NCBI RefSeq assembly: GCF_012927405.1
Contig: NZ_JABBGM010000006.1
Span: forward strand, 62,001-126,000
Direction of reading: 5' to 3'
DNA length: 64,000 nucleotides
Origin: Novosphingobium olei
Lineage (GTDB): Bacteria > Pseudomonadota > Alphaproteobacteria > Sphingomonadales > Sphingomonadaceae
A program made the position numbers and the translations under genes. The notes below the pieces were generated by a model. That model was given only the letters and a program-made list of their open reading frames with translations, ran no database searches and was not told where the DNA came from. This document shows, piece by piece, positions 36,149 to 45,944 of the stretch (its first letter is position 1; each line of letters opens with the position of its first letter).

Positions 36149-37788
36149 AGCAGCCCGCATCCCAGGATTTCATCGCCGTGACCGACCAGCCGCCCTTCGA
36201 GCAGCCGTGGTGGCGCGGCGCGGCGATCTACCAGATCTATCCCCGCAGCTTCGCGGATTCCAACGGCGACGGCATCGGCGACCTTCCCGGCATCACCGCG
36301 CGCCTCGAACATGTCGCCCGGCTCGGCGCGGATGCCATCTGGATCTCGCCATTCTTCAAGTCGCCGATGGACGATTTCGGCTATGACGTGGCGGATTACT
36401 GCGATGTCGATCCGATCTTCGGCACGCTGGCGGACTTCGATGCACTGGTTGCGCGTGCGCACGAACTGGGCCTGAAGGTCACGATCGACCAGGTCTACGC
36501 GCACACGTCCGACCAGCACCCGTGGTTTGTCGAAAGCCGCCAGTCGAAGGACAATCCCAAGGCCGACTGGTATGTCTGGGCCGATCCCAAGCCCGATGGT
36601 TCGGCGCCATCGAACTGGCAGTCGGTGTTCGGCGGACCTGCCTGGCGCTGGGATGCGCGGCGGTGCCAGTATTACCTGCACAATTTCCTCGCCAGCCAGC
36701 CACAGATGAATGCGCACAATCCCGATGTGCAGCAGGCGCTGCTCGACGTGATGAAGTTCTGGCTGGATCGCGGCGTCGATGGCTTCCGCATCGATGCGCT
36801 CAATTTCCTGATGCACGATCCGGCTCTGCGCGACAATCCGCCCGCGCCCGAGGACGGCCGCCGCCGCACCCGGCCGTTCGATTACCAGCTCAAGATCTAC
36901 AACCAGTCGCACCCGGGCATCGTCGGTTTCATCGAGCGTATCCGCCAACTGTGCGACAGCTATGGCGCGGTGTTCACCGTCGCTGAAGTCGGCGGCGATC
37001 TTGCCGAAACCGAGATGAAGGCCTTCACCGCGGGTGAAACGCATCTCAACAGCGCCTACGGCTTCGACTTCCTCTATGCCGACAAGATCACGCCGCAATT
37101 CGTCAAGAACGCGCTGGCCAAGTGGCCCGACGAGCCGGGCCTTGGCTGGCCGAGCTGGGCGTTCGAGAACCACGATGCACCGCGCGCTGTCTCCCGCTGG
37201 GCGAACCAAGAAACGGTCGATGCCTTTGCCCGCATGAAAGCTCTGCTGTTCGCCACGTTGCGCGGCAACATCATCGTCTACCAGGGCGAAGAGCTGGGCC
37301 TCGATCAGGTCGAGATCCCGTTCGAGCTGCTGCAGGATCCCGAAGCGATCGCCAACTGGCCGCTGACCCTGTCGCGCGACGGAGCCCGCACGCCGATGCC
37401 GTGGATGAGCCAGGACGAACATGGCGGCTTCACCACCGCCACGCCGTGGCTTCCGGTGGGCAGTGGCAACTTGTCGCGCGCGGTCGATCGGCAGGAGGCC
37501 GACCCTGCCTCGCTGCTCAATTTGACGACGCGGCTGCTGCATCTGCGGCGCGCGAACCCGGCGCTGCGCTGGGGCGATTTCACCGTGGTCCATGCAGACG
37601 ACGCGGTGCTTGCGGTGCGGCGCAAATATGGCGAGCAGTCGCTTGTCGGCGTGTTCAACATGGGCGCGCAGCCCCGCGCCGTTCCTGCCGGGTTGACCGG
37701 GGGCGGAAACGAATTGGCGTCGGTCAATGGCGCAACGCTGGAGCAGTTGCCGGCATTTGCCGCGCTGCTGGTCGAAGAGAGGATCTAA
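36145..37788 (+). CDS. GH13 alpha-glucosidase, cytoplasmic
   Basis: 547 residues without a signal peptide. GH13 oligo-1,6/alpha-glucosidase branch: WWRGAAIYQIYPRSFADSNG, GYDVADYCDVDPIFGT, nucleophile D217 in DGFRIDALN, acid E281 in VAEVGG, and D344 in FENHDAPRAVSRW. It would release glucose from maltose or short maltodextrins imported by the MFS carrier. The ATG overlaps the amylase stop (ATGA). The GH97 start is only one base after its TAA. Confidence 0.92.
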   Translation: MKQPASQDFIAVTDQPPFEQPWWRGAAIYQIYPRSFADSNGDGIGDLPGITARLEHVARLGADAIWISPFFKSPMDDFGYDVADYCDVDPIFGTLADFDALVARAHELGLKVTIDQVYAHTSDQHPWFVESRQSKDNPKADWYVWADPKPDGSAPSNWQSVFGGPAWRWDARRCQYYLHNFLASQPQMNAHNPDVQQALLDVMKFWLDRGVDGFRIDALNFLMHDPALRDNPPAPEDGRRRTRPFDYQLKIYNQSHPGIVGFIERIRQLCDSYGAVFTVAEVGGDLAETEMKAFTAGETHLNSAYGFDFLYADKITPQFVKNALAKWPDEPGLGWPSWAFENHDAPRAVSRWANQETVDAFARMKALLFATLRGNIIVYQGEELGLDQVEIPFELLQDPEAIANWPLTLSRDGARTPMPWMSQDEHGGFTTATPWLPVGSGNLSRAVDRQEADPASLLNLTTRLLHLRRANPALRWGDFTVVHADDAVLAVRRKYGEQSLVGVFNMGAQPRAVPAGLTGGGNELASVNGATLEQLPAFAALLVEERI

Positions 37789-37789
37789 A

Positions 37790-39853
37790 ATGCGCATCAC
37801 TGCTGCCCTTGCAGCGCCGCTGGCGCTGGCGATGTCCTGCGCCCTGTCGACGGGCAACGCCGCGGCGCAAGCCGAGCCGGCGAGCGCGACCGCCGCATCG
37901 CCCGACGGCTCGATCGTGCTGACCGTCACCACCGACAACGATGGACGCCCGACCTACAGCCTGACGCGCAAGGGCAAGCTGCTGGTGGGCGCTTCGAAGC
38001 TCGGTTTCATCCTGACCGATGCGACATCGCTGCAGCGGGGCTTCGCCCTGGTCGGCAGCACGCCGGGGGCAACCAAGGAGACTTGGGAGCAGCCGTGGGG
38101 CGAACGCCGGTTCGTGACCGACAACCACACCGAACTGCTCGTGCGCTTCCATCAGAGCGCCGACTGGGGCGGGCGCGACATGAACGTGCGCTTCCGCCTG
38201 TTCGATAACGGTTTCGGCTTCCGCTACGAGATGCCCGAACAGGCGGGCTTGAACACCATGCGCATCGCTGACGAGATCACCGAGTTCGCCGTCGCGCAGA
38301 ACGGTACCGCATGGTGGATCCCCGGCGGCGAATGGAACCGCTACGAGCAGGTCTACCAGAAGACGCCGATCGACGGGGTCTCTACCGCGCACACGCCGAT
38401 CACCATGAAGCTCGACGATGGCACGCACCTTGCGCTGCACGAAGCGGCGCTGGTCGATTATTCGGGCATGTGGTTGAAGCGGATCACCGGCACCACCTTC
38501 CGCGCCACGCTATCGCCCTCGTCACACGGTGCGCGCGTTACCCGCGATCTGCCGTTCAACACGCCCTGGCGCACGATCCGCATCGCCGACAACGCCGCCG
38601 GGCTGGTGGAAAACGATCTCGAGCTCAATCTCAACGAGCCGAACAAGATCGGCGACGTGTCGTGGTTCAAGCCGATGAAGTACATCGGCATCTGGTGGGG
38701 CATGATCCGCGGGGACTGGACTTGGGCCGAAGGTCCAAGGCACGGCGCCACCACCGCCCGGACCAAGCAGTACATGGACTTTGCCGCGAAGCACGGCTTC
38801 GGCGGGGTGCTCGTCGAAGGCTGGGACAAGGGGTGGAATGGCAACTGGTTCGGCCACGGGCAGGACTTCAGCTTTACCGAGGCGGTCCCCGATTTCGACC
38901 TGAAGGCCGTCACCGCCTATGGCGCGAAGAAGGGTGTCCAGCTGATCGGCCACAACGAGACTGGCGGCAACATCGCCAATTACGAAGCCCAGCTCGACGA
39001 TGCGATGAAGCTGTACCAGTCGCTCGGCATGCATTCGGTCAAGACCGGATACGTCGCCGATGCCGGCGGCATCATCGCACCTGGCGATGCGCCGGGTGAA
39101 ACGCGCATGGAATACCACGATGGCCAGCGCCAGGTGCAGCATCACCTCAAGGTCGTGGAAACGGCAGCAAGGTACCAGGTCGCCATCGATGCGCACGAAC
39201 CCGTCAAGGACACGGGCCTGCGCCGCACTTATCCCAACTGGATCGACCGCGAAGGCGCGCGCGGCATGGAATACAACGCCTGGGGGCAGTTCGCGAACGG
39301 GCCGAGCCATGAACCGACGCTCGTCTACACGCGCATGCTGTCGGGACCGATGGACTTCACCCCCGGGGTGCTCAGCCTCGAAGGCGCGAACCACGTGCCG
39401 CTTGCGTCCACGCTCGCCAAGCAGCTCGGGCTGTACCTGGCGATCTATTCGCCGATCCAGATGGCGGCCGACTTCATCGAGAATCTGGCGAAGTACCCCA
39501 AGGAGCTGGATTTCATCTCCAAGGTGCCGGCCGATTGGTCGGAAAGCCACCTCATCGCCGGTGAAGTCGGCACCCACGCCATCTTTGCTCGCAAGGATCG
39601 CAACAGCGCGGACTGGTACGTCGGCGGTGTCAACGACGCGACGGCGCGCGACGTGACGCTGGCGATGGATTTCCTCGATCCGGGCAAGACCTACACCGCC
39701 ACGATCTACAAGGATGGGGAAGGGGCCACCTACGAAACCGACGCCCGCCATCGCATTGCCTATGAAACGCGCACGCTGCGCAAGGGCGACGTCGTCAAGC
39801 TGTGGCTCGCCCCCGGCGGCGGTGCGGCCATCCGGCTTCACCCCGGCAAGTGA
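37790..39853 (+). CDS. GH97 glycoside hydrolase (SusB-like alpha-glucosidase)
   Basis: 687 residues with a signal peptide (end near NAAAQA). The N-terminal beta-sandwich (about 35-290) is followed by the barrel. Candidate catalytic glutamates match the inverting branch typified by Bacteroides SusB: E390 in GHNETGG, E470 in DAHEPVKDTG, and acid E494 in RGMEYNAW. The last two are 24 residues apart, as in SusB (E508/E532 by my recollection). Calcium-dependent release of glucose from maltooligosaccharides in the periplasm is likely. It is coupled by a GTGA overlap to the esterase. Confidence 0.9.
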   Translation: MRITAALAAPLALAMSCALSTGNAAAQAEPASATAASPDGSIVLTVTTDNDGRPTYSLTRKGKLLVGASKLGFILTDATSLQRGFALVGSTPGATKETWEQPWGERRFVTDNHTELLVRFHQSADWGGRDMNVRFRLFDNGFGFRYEMPEQAGLNTMRIADEITEFAVAQNGTAWWIPGGEWNRYEQVYQKTPIDGVSTAHTPITMKLDDGTHLALHEAALVDYSGMWLKRITGTTFRATLSPSSHGARVTRDLPFNTPWRTIRIADNAAGLVENDLELNLNEPNKIGDVSWFKPMKYIGIWWGMIRGDWTWAEGPRHGATTARTKQYMDFAAKHGFGGVLVEGWDKGWNGNWFGHGQDFSFTEAVPDFDLKAVTAYGAKKGVQLIGHNETGGNIANYEAQLDDAMKLYQSLGMHSVKTGYVADAGGIIAPGDAPGETRMEYHDGQRQVQHHLKVVETAARYQVAIDAHEPVKDTGLRRTYPNWIDREGARGMEYNAWGQFANGPSHEPTLVYTRMLSGPMDFTPGVLSLEGANHVPLASTLAKQLGLYLAIYSPIQMAADFIENLAKYPKELDFISKVPADWSESHLIAGEVGTHAIFARKDRNSADWYVGGVNDATARDVTLAMDFLDPGKTYTATIYKDGEGATYETDARHRIAYETRTLRKGDVVKLWLAPGGGAAIRLHPGK

Positions 39854-40815
39854 TCCATTCCGTGCGCGCGTTCCTCGGTATTCTCGCAACGCTCGCCGCG
39901 CTCGCGGCACCCGCGTTCACCGAGGCGCGGGCCAGTGCGGGCCGCAAGCTCGAGTATCGCGAGATCGCGGCGCAAGGCCTTCCGCCCCAGCGCCTTACGA
40001 TCTGGTTGCCACCGGGCTACGATGCGCCGGCGATGCGCGGCCGCCGGTTCGGGGTGATCTACATGCAGGACGGGCACAACCTGTTCGATCTTGCCAACTC
40101 GAATTTCAACAAGATCTGGGCGGCCGACCGCGCGATGGAGCAGGTGACGCGCCAAGGCATTGCGCCCTATATCATCGTCGGCATCTGGGCACCCGGCGCC
40201 GACCGCTTCCGCGAATACTTGCCTAGGCCCGCCTACGATGCGGCTCCACCAGCGCTACGGACAAGGATGGACGCGATGGCGCGGGGGCCGGTCGTGTCGG
40301 ACCGCTACCTCGGCTGGATCGTTGGCGTGCTCAAGCCTTGGGTCGATTCCCGGTTCCGCACGCTTGCCGACCGTGATCACACGGCAGCGATCGGCTCGAG
40401 CATGGGTGGACTGATGAGCTGCTATGCCATCGTCGAACATCCCGAAACCTTCGGTCGTGCGGCGTGCATGAGTTCGCACTGGCCGGCTGCAGACCCTTCG
40501 ACGGTCTCCGGCCATGATCCACAGGCTGCCTCGGTCTGGACGCAGTATTTCGGCGCGCATCTCGGCGCCCCGGATGGGCGGCGGATCTGGATGGATCATG
40601 GCGATGCCACGCTTGATGCATACTACGCCCCCTACCAGCAGCGCATCGACGAAGCCTTCACCGGCGCAGGCTGGCGTCGAAACGTGGACTTTCGAAGTGA
40701 AGTCTTCCCAGGCGAGGCACACGACGAGAACGCCTGGGCGTCGCGCCTGCCCGAGGTGCTGCGCTGGCTACTGCGCGATCCGTCCGACGCGAAAAGCGTG
40801 GAAATCGCGCCGTGA
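39850..40815 (+). CDS. secreted alpha/beta-hydrolase (EstD/enterobactin-esterase-like)
   Basis: 321 residues from a GTG at 39850 that overlaps the GH97 stop. A signal peptide is present (FLGILATLAALAAPAFTEARA). The fold has LTIWLPPGYDAPAMRGRRFG, VIYMQDGHNLFD, and the nucleophile elbow IGSSMGG with S184. FPGEAHDENAWASRL carries the probable catalytic histidine. This is the Fes/putative-esterase branch, which acts on esters or acylated sugars. Its place at the end of a glucan operon hints at removing acyl groups from sugars, but this is inference. Confidence 0.82.
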   Translation: MIHSVRAFLGILATLAALAAPAFTEARASAGRKLEYREIAAQGLPPQRLTIWLPPGYDAPAMRGRRFGVIYMQDGHNLFDLANSNFNKIWAADRAMEQVTRQGIAPYIIVGIWAPGADRFREYLPRPAYDAAPPALRTRMDAMARGPVVSDRYLGWIVGVLKPWVDSRFRTLADRDHTAAIGSSMGGLMSCYAIVEHPETFGRAACMSSHWPAADPSTVSGHDPQAASVWTQYFGAHLGAPDGRRIWMDHGDATLDAYYAPYQQRIDEAFTGAGWRRNVDFRSEVFPGEAHDENAWASRLPEVLRWLLRDPSDAKSVEIAP

Positions 40816-40914
40816 GCCGAAGTTTCGCCATGGACAAACCGCAGGAATGCGGCATGACAGCGTGGTACAATTTGCGGGGGGCCAGCCTTCGCGATCAAGG
40901 AGAGAACTGAAGCC

Positions 40915-42207
40915 ATGGCGCTAGCCCCTGCCGCGCAGCCGAATGCCGGGAACGGCGATTCCGATCACGTCGACGCACCCGAACTGCGCCTGTTCGTGAT
41001 GGCATTGTTCTTCATCTTCGGCGGCATCACCTCGCTCAATGACGTGATCATTCCGAAGCTGAAGGAACTGTTCACGCTCAATTACACCCAGGCGATGCTG
41101 GTTCAGTTCTGCTTCTTTACCGCCTACCTCCTGATCGGCATCCCCGGGGCGGCGCTGGTCAAGCGCGTGGGATACATGCGGGGGGCAACGGTCGGCCTGC
41201 TGACGATGATGGCGGGATGTCTGCTGTTCATCCCCGCATCGCAGAGCGCGACATATCCCTTGTTCCTGTTCGCCCTGTTCGTGCTGGCCAGCGGCGTGGT
41301 GGTGGTGCAGGTTGTCACCAACCCGCTGATCACGCTGCTCGGGCCGGCGAAGACGGCCAGCAGCCGGCTTACTTTCGCGCAGGCGTTCAACTCGCTCGGC
41401 ACCGTGGTCTTTCCTGCGGTCGGCGCCAGCCTGATCCTCGGCAGCCTTGCCAAGGTCAGCGCGGCGGACCTTTCCGGCCCGGCGCTCGATGCCTACCGTG
41501 TCGCCGAAACGCAGACCGTGGTGCGCACCTACATCGCGCTCGCCGTGGCGCTGGCGCTCGTTGCCGGGGTGGTGTGGATGAACCGCAATCGGCTCAAGGG
41601 GGAAAAGCATGAGGCGGGATCGCTGCTCGCCAGCTTCGATCTGCTGCGCCGCCCGCGCTTTGCCTTCGGCGCCGCGTGCATCTTCCTCTATGTCGGTGCG
41701 GAGGTCTCGATCGGCTCATTGATCGTCAACTACTTCCAGCAGCCGCACGTCCTTGCGATCACGGCAGAGGCTGCCGGGCATTACATTCCCTATTACTGGG
41801 GCGGTGCGCTCGTGGGCCGGTTCTTCGGCTCCGCCATCCTCGCCAAGATCAATCCCGGCAAGGTGCTGGCCTTCAACGCCGTCGCCGCGATCGCGCTGAT
41901 CGCGATCTCGGCTGCGAGTGGCGGCCATGTCGCGGCCTGGAGCCTGCTGCTGGTCGGCCTTGCCAATTCGATCATGTTCCCCACGATCTTCACCCTTGCC
42001 AGCGAAGGCCTTGGCCGCCGCGCCGCGGACGGATCGGGCCTGATCAACATCGCGATCTTCGGCGGCGCGGTCGTGCCGCTGCTGACCGGAACTATTGCCG
42101 ACGTTTCGGGCCACCTGACCACGGCGCTCGTGTTGCCGGCGATCTGTTATGCCGTCATCGCCGGATTTGGCCTTTACGCCCGCCGTCCGGCTGGTGCGGA
42201 GGCCTGA
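40915..42207 (+). CDS. FucP/GlcP-type sugar MFS transporter
   Basis: 430 residues with about twelve helices. It begins with a polar 20-residue head, then FVMALFFIFGGITSLNDVII and PKLKELFTLNYTQAMLVQFC, the hallmark of the fucose/glucose-galactose permease branch. VGAEVSIGSLIVNYF follows in the second half. It likely imports glucose released by the periplasmic amylase and GH97. AAGGAGAG supplies a ribosome site. The 99-bp gap after the esterase gene may hold a promoter, so operon membership is open. Confidence 0.9.
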   Translation: MALAPAAQPNAGNGDSDHVDAPELRLFVMALFFIFGGITSLNDVIIPKLKELFTLNYTQAMLVQFCFFTAYLLIGIPGAALVKRVGYMRGATVGLLTMMAGCLLFIPASQSATYPLFLFALFVLASGVVVVQVVTNPLITLLGPAKTASSRLTFAQAFNSLGTVVFPAVGASLILGSLAKVSAADLSGPALDAYRVAETQTVVRTYIALAVALALVAGVVWMNRNRLKGEKHEAGSLLASFDLLRRPRFAFGAACIFLYVGAEVSIGSLIVNYFQQPHVLAITAEAAGHYIPYYWGGALVGRFFGSAILAKINPGKVLAFNAVAAIALIAISAASGGHVAAWSLLLVGLANSIMFPTIFTLASEGLGRRAADGSGLINIAIFGGAVVPLLTGTIADVSGHLTTALVLPAICYAVIAGFGLYARRPAGAEA

Positions 42208-42288
42208 GGACCGATCCATTTTCGTATGAGCAGCGTATAAATCTACCGTAAGCGTTGACTTTCGGGCGCGGGTGGCCAATTTCGTCCC

Positions 42289-42735
42289 ATGCTTTCGCAG
42301 AAGACGCGATACACCATCCGCGCGCTGCAACACCTCGCCGACAGTTTCGGACAGGGGCCGGTGCGGCTGGACGCCATTGCGGAAGCGCAGAACATTCCGC
42401 GCAAGTTCCTGACGGTGATCCTGTCGGAGATGGCGCGCGAAGGCGTGGTCATCTCCCAGCGCGGTCGCGACGGCGGTTATGAACTGGCCTTGCCGCCGGT
42501 CGACATCCGTTATGGCGACATCATCCGCCTGACCCGGGGCAGCCTCGCGCTGGTCCCGTGCGCGAGCCGCAACGCGCACGAAACCTGCGCCAACTGCCTG
42601 CCCGAATCCGAATGCCGTTTGCGCGGGCTGATGCTGCAGCTGCGCGACGAGATGGCGGCCATGCTCGACCGCATGACGCTGGCCGACGCGATCCCTGTGG
42701 TGCCCCCGTTCGAGGACGCCGAAGCAACCGCCTGA
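42289..42735 (+). CDS. Rrf2-family transcriptional regulator
   Basis: 148 residues. A winged HTH of Rrf2 type: MLSQKTRYTIRALQHLA, IPRKFLTVILSEM and RGRDGGYELALPP. Four cysteines (C91, C100, C103, C109) lie in the loop that binds an iron-sulfur cluster in IscR/NsrR, so redox or iron-sulfur sensing is likely. No isc/suf genes are near. A TTGACT at 42254-42259 could be its -35. It is transcribed alone, or with bamD after a 77-bp gap. Confidence 0.85.
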   Translation: MLSQKTRYTIRALQHLADSFGQGPVRLDAIAEAQNIPRKFLTVILSEMAREGVVISQRGRDGGYELALPPVDIRYGDIIRLTRGSLALVPCASRNAHETCANCLPESECRLRGLMLQLRDEMAAMLDRMTLADAIPVVPPFEDAEATA

Positions 42736-42812
42736 GCGACGGCGCGCTTTTGCCGGATAGTTCGCTTAACTTCACTTGGCGTTCATCTGGCGGCTGGTTA
42801 TAGCGCTGGGCC

Positions 42813-43622
42813 ATGACCCTTGCTGCTTCGCTCCGCACGCCCGTGCGGCTCGCCCTTCTTGCGACTGCCACCGCCGCTATCGGCCTGACCGCGGGGTGCG
42901 CCGGGGGAGCCAAGGCGAAGAAGGACGTTGCCTATGTCGCGCGCGACGTCGACACGCTCTACGCCGCCGCCAAGGATCGCCTGGATCGCGGCAACCCGAA
43001 GCAGGCTGCCGCGCTGTTCGACGAAGTCGAACGCCAGCATCCCTATTCGCCGTGGGCCCGCCGCGCCCAGCTGATGAGCGCGTTCAGCTATTACGCCGGG
43101 CGTGATTATCCCAAGGCGGTGCAGTCGGCGCAGCGCTTCCTCTCGATCCATCCGGGCAACAAGGACGCGCCTTACGCCTATTACCTGATCGCGCTGTGCT
43201 ACTACGAGCAGATCAGCGACGTGACGCGCGACCAGAAGATCACCAGCCAGGCGCTGACCGCGCTCAACGAAGTGGTCCGCCGTTATCCGTCCACGCAGTA
43301 CGCAACCGACGCCCGCCTCAAGATCGACCTCGTCAACGATCACCTCGCGGGCAAGGAAATGGAGATCGGCCGCTTCTACGAACGCAGCGGCAAGTGGCTC
43401 GCCGGTTCGCTGCGCTTCCGCACCGTGGTCGACAAGTACCAGCCCACCAGCCACACGCCCGAGGCGCTGTATCGCCTGGTCGAAACCTACCTCGCGCTCG
43501 GCATACCGGAAGAAGCGCAGAAGGCGGCCGCCGTGCTGGCGAACAACTACCCGGGCAGCGAATGGTATGCGCGGGCGTACAAGCTGATGAACGACAAGGC
43601 ACCCGGCACGACCGCGTCCTGA
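42813..43622 (+). CDS. bamD: outer-membrane assembly lipoprotein BamD
   Basis: 269 residues. Lipoprotein signal with lipobox LTAGC (C29). TPR repeats follow: LYAAAKDRLDRGNPKQAAAL, VERQHPYSPWARRAQLMSAF and YYAGRDYPKAVQSAQRFLSI, typical of BamD. It joins BamA to fold beta-barrel proteins in the outer membrane. A terminator follows. The next genes on the plus strand include recN, a frequent neighbour of bamD, here separated by two minus-strand genes. Confidence 0.93.
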   Translation: MTLAASLRTPVRLALLATATAAIGLTAGCAGGAKAKKDVAYVARDVDTLYAAAKDRLDRGNPKQAAALFDEVERQHPYSPWARRAQLMSAFSYYAGRDYPKAVQSAQRFLSIHPGNKDAPYAYYLIALCYYEQISDVTRDQKITSQALTALNEVVRRYPSTQYATDARLKIDLVNDHLAGKEMEIGRFYERSGKWLAGSLRFRTVVDKYQPTSHTPEALYRLVETYLALGIPEEAQKAAAVLANNYPGSEWYARAYKLMNDKAPGTTAS

Positions 43623-43677
43623 TCGGCTGCATGCGGCTACAGCGGCTGTCGCAGTCGCGGGGCCGGGAACAAAAAGA

Positions 43678-43710
43678 AAGGGGCCGGGCCGGAATGGCGC
43701 GGCCCCTTTT
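43678..43710 (+). terminator. rho-independent terminator between bamD and the glycosyltransferase
   Basis: AAAGGGGCCG (43678-43687) pairs with CGGCCCCTTTT (43700-43710) around GGCCGGAATGGCG-like loop sequence, with T-run on the plus strand and A-run on the minus strand. It can serve both convergent units. Confidence 0.85.
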
Positions 43711-43770
43711 CAGTGTGCCCGTCCCGGATCGGCTCTCGGGGGTCGGACGGGCAGGTAAAGTGGTGTGGAG

Positions 43771-44838
43771 CTATGCCGCGACGGGCTCGGCCAGGGTCCG
43801 CGTGGCGGCGGCGGTCAGCGCGGTCAGGAACTGGTCGGTCGCGCGATCCCAGTTGTAGCTTGCCCCATGGACCGCTGCGCCCCTGCGGTCGCAACGCAGC
43901 GCCTTGGCGATGGCGATGGCCAGATCCTCATCGAGCGCGCCGACCGTCATCGGCAGATCGCCTGCCGCGCCCCGGCCGGTAGCGCCAACGATGTCGAGCG
44001 GCCCGGCGACCGGGAAGCCGGCCACCGGCACGCCGCAGGCCAGCGCCTCGATCATCACGAGGCCGAAGGTATCCGTCCGGCTCGGGAACACGAACACGTC
44101 GGCACCGGCATAGGCCTGCGCCAGCCGTTCGCCCGACAGCGAGCCGAGGAACCGCACATGCGGATAGCGCGCGCGCAGCATGGCAAGGTCAGGGCCGTCG
44201 CCCACGACCACCTTCGTTCCTTCCACCGGCGCTTCGAGGAACGCTGCCAGGTTCTTCTCTACTGCCACGCGACCCACATTGAGCATGATCGGGCGTGGCA
44301 GGTCGGCGTATTCGGGCAAGGCTTCATGATCGGGGCGAAACAGATCCCCGTCGATCCCGCGCGTCCACAGTTGGGCATGGCCGATGCCGTGGGTGGCAAG
44401 CTCGGCCGCCAGCGTCGGCGTCGACACCAGCACGGCATGGCTCGCGCTGTGGAACCGGCGCATCAGCGGCCAGAAATGCGCGGCATCGATCCCGGTGCGC
44501 ACGGCGGCGTAATCGGGGAAACGGGTGTGAAAGGCCGAGGTGAACGGCACCTGGTTCGCCTTGCACCAGCCGCGCGCGCTCCAGCCGATCGGGCCTTCGG
44601 TGGCGATGTGGACAATGTCGGGCGCGAAATCGCCCAGCGTCCGACGCGTGCCGAAGCGCGGCGCCATGGCCAGGCGGATCTCGCTGTAGCCGGGCAGGGG
44701 CAGGGTGAAGAACTGGCTCGGGGTAACCAGCTCGACTTCGTGCCCGCGCCGGATCAGCCGGTCGACGGTCGTCGCCAGCGTGCGAACCACGCCGTTGACT
44801 TGCGGCGCCCACGCGTCGGTACAGATCGCGATCCTCAT
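43771..44838 (-). CDS. GT4-family glycosyltransferase
   Basis: 355 residues. A GT-B enzyme: MRIAICTDAWAPQVNGVVRT at the start, VGRVAVEKNLAAFL, VVVGDGPDLAMLRA and FVFPSRTDTFGLVMIEALAC (the GT4 EX7E-like region, with D at the first place). It resembles sugar transferases that act on membrane lipids such as mannosyl- or glucuronosyl-lipid synthases. It overlaps the upstream phosphatase gene by 4 bp. Sphingomonads carry glycosphingolipids instead of LPS, so a role in lipid glycosylation is possible but unproven. Confidence 0.82.
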   Translation of the reverse strand: MRIAICTDAWAPQVNGVVRTLATTVDRLIRRGHEVELVTPSQFFTLPLPGYSEIRLAMAPRFGTRRTLGDFAPDIVHIATEGPIGWSARGWCKANQVPFTSAFHTRFPDYAAVRTGIDAAHFWPLMRRFHSASHAVLVSTPTLAAELATHGIGHAQLWTRGIDGDLFRPDHEALPEYADLPRPIMLNVGRVAVEKNLAAFLEAPVEGTKVVVGDGPDLAMLRARYPHVRFLGSLSGERLAQAYAGADVFVFPSRTDTFGLVMIEALACGVPVAGFPVAGPLDIVGATGRGAAGDLPMTVGALDEDLAIAIAKALRCDRRGAAVHGASYNWDRATDQFLTALTAAATRTLAEPVAA

Positions 44839-45770
44839 GCCGGCTGCCTTTCCTGCAGGTCCTGTGGAACCGTGGCGACAGCGGGCATGGCCGCGCGCGA
44901 GGCGTGGGCCTTGCGGGTTTCTTCCGCCCAATCGACGATGCTCATCGCGCCCGTAAAATCTTCGACCAGCGCGGTGCAGCTTTCGACCCAATCACCGTCG
45001 TTGTAGTAGGTCACACCGCCGATCTCGCGGATTTCGGCGCAGTGGATATGGCCGCACACCACGCCGTCGACGCCGAGATCGCGCGCGGCGTGCGCCACGG
45101 CTTCCTCGAAATCGCAGACGAACTGGACGGCGTTCTTGACGCGCTTCTTCATGTAGGCCGACAGCGACCAGTACGGCAGCTTGAACTGGCGGCGCACCGC
45201 GTTGACCCAGCGGTTCGACCGCAGCAGCACTTCGTAGGCCTTGTCGCCCAGGAACGCGAGCCAGCGGGCATAGAGCACCACGCCATCGAACCCGTCGCCG
45301 TGCGTCACCAGCAAGCGGCGGCCGTCGGCGGTTTCGTGGATGGTGTCGAGCGCCAGTTCCACACCGCCGAAGCTCATGCCGGCATAAGGGCGCAGCATTT
45401 CGTCGTGGTTGCCCGCGATCAGGACCACGCGCGTGCCGCGATGTGCCATCTTCAGCACCCGGCGAACCACTTCGTTGTGCGCATCGGGCCAGTACCAGCC
45501 CTTGGACAGGCGCCAGCCGTCGACGATGTCTCCCACCAGATAGAGCGTTTCGGACTCGATCTGGCTGAGGAAGTCGAGCAGCATCGGCGCGTTGCAGCCG
45601 CGCGTGCCCAGGTGAAGGTCGGAAATCCACACCGTGCGCAGCTTGCGCTTGGGGCGGAAGCTCACCGGTTCTGGATGATCGAGCCACGCGGGGATGGAGG
45701 TGGCGAGCTGCGCAACGGAGGGAAGGCCTTTGCGGGCGGCCTTGGCGCGAGGGGCGGCTTGGGTCGGCAT
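44835..45770 (-). CDS. LpxH-like metallophosphoesterase (UDP-2,3-diacylglucosamine diphosphatase family)
   Basis: 311 residues. Calcineurin-like phosphatase motifs in order: ISDLHLGTRGCNAPMLLDFL, LVGDIVDGW, GNHDEMLRP, VTHGDGFD and CGHIHCAEI. LpxH-like phosphatases remove UMP from UDP-diacylglucosamine in lipid A synthesis. An organism with little or no lipid A would use this enzyme on another substrate. The extra 35-residue N-terminus and the pairing with a GT4 gene are notable. The two are translated as a coupled pair (ATGA). Confidence 0.83.
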   Translation of the reverse strand: MPTQAAPRAKAARKGLPSVAQLATSIPAWLDHPEPVSFRPKRKLRTVWISDLHLGTRGCNAPMLLDFLSQIESETLYLVGDIVDGWRLSKGWYWPDAHNEVVRRVLKMAHRGTRVVLIAGNHDEMLRPYAGMSFGGVELALDTIHETADGRRLLVTHGDGFDGVVLYARWLAFLGDKAYEVLLRSNRWVNAVRRQFKLPYWSLSAYMKKRVKNAVQFVCDFEEAVAHAARDLGVDGVVCGHIHCAEIREIGGVTYYNDGDWVESCTALVEDFTGAMSIVDWAEETRKAHASRAAMPAVATVPQDLQERQPA

Positions 45771-45944
45771 GACGATGCCTTCTCCTTGGTGGTCCTGCCC
45801 GAATCCTATGTCACAATCACGTTTCGTGTCCGTGGCACCCTGTCACGCGACTGCAACGTGTCTTTTTGCGGCCCTCCAAGGCATGCGAACAAGGCAAGAA
45901 CGGATGGTGACGCGGGCAAATCCGCGCGCTAAGACCGGCTTCAG

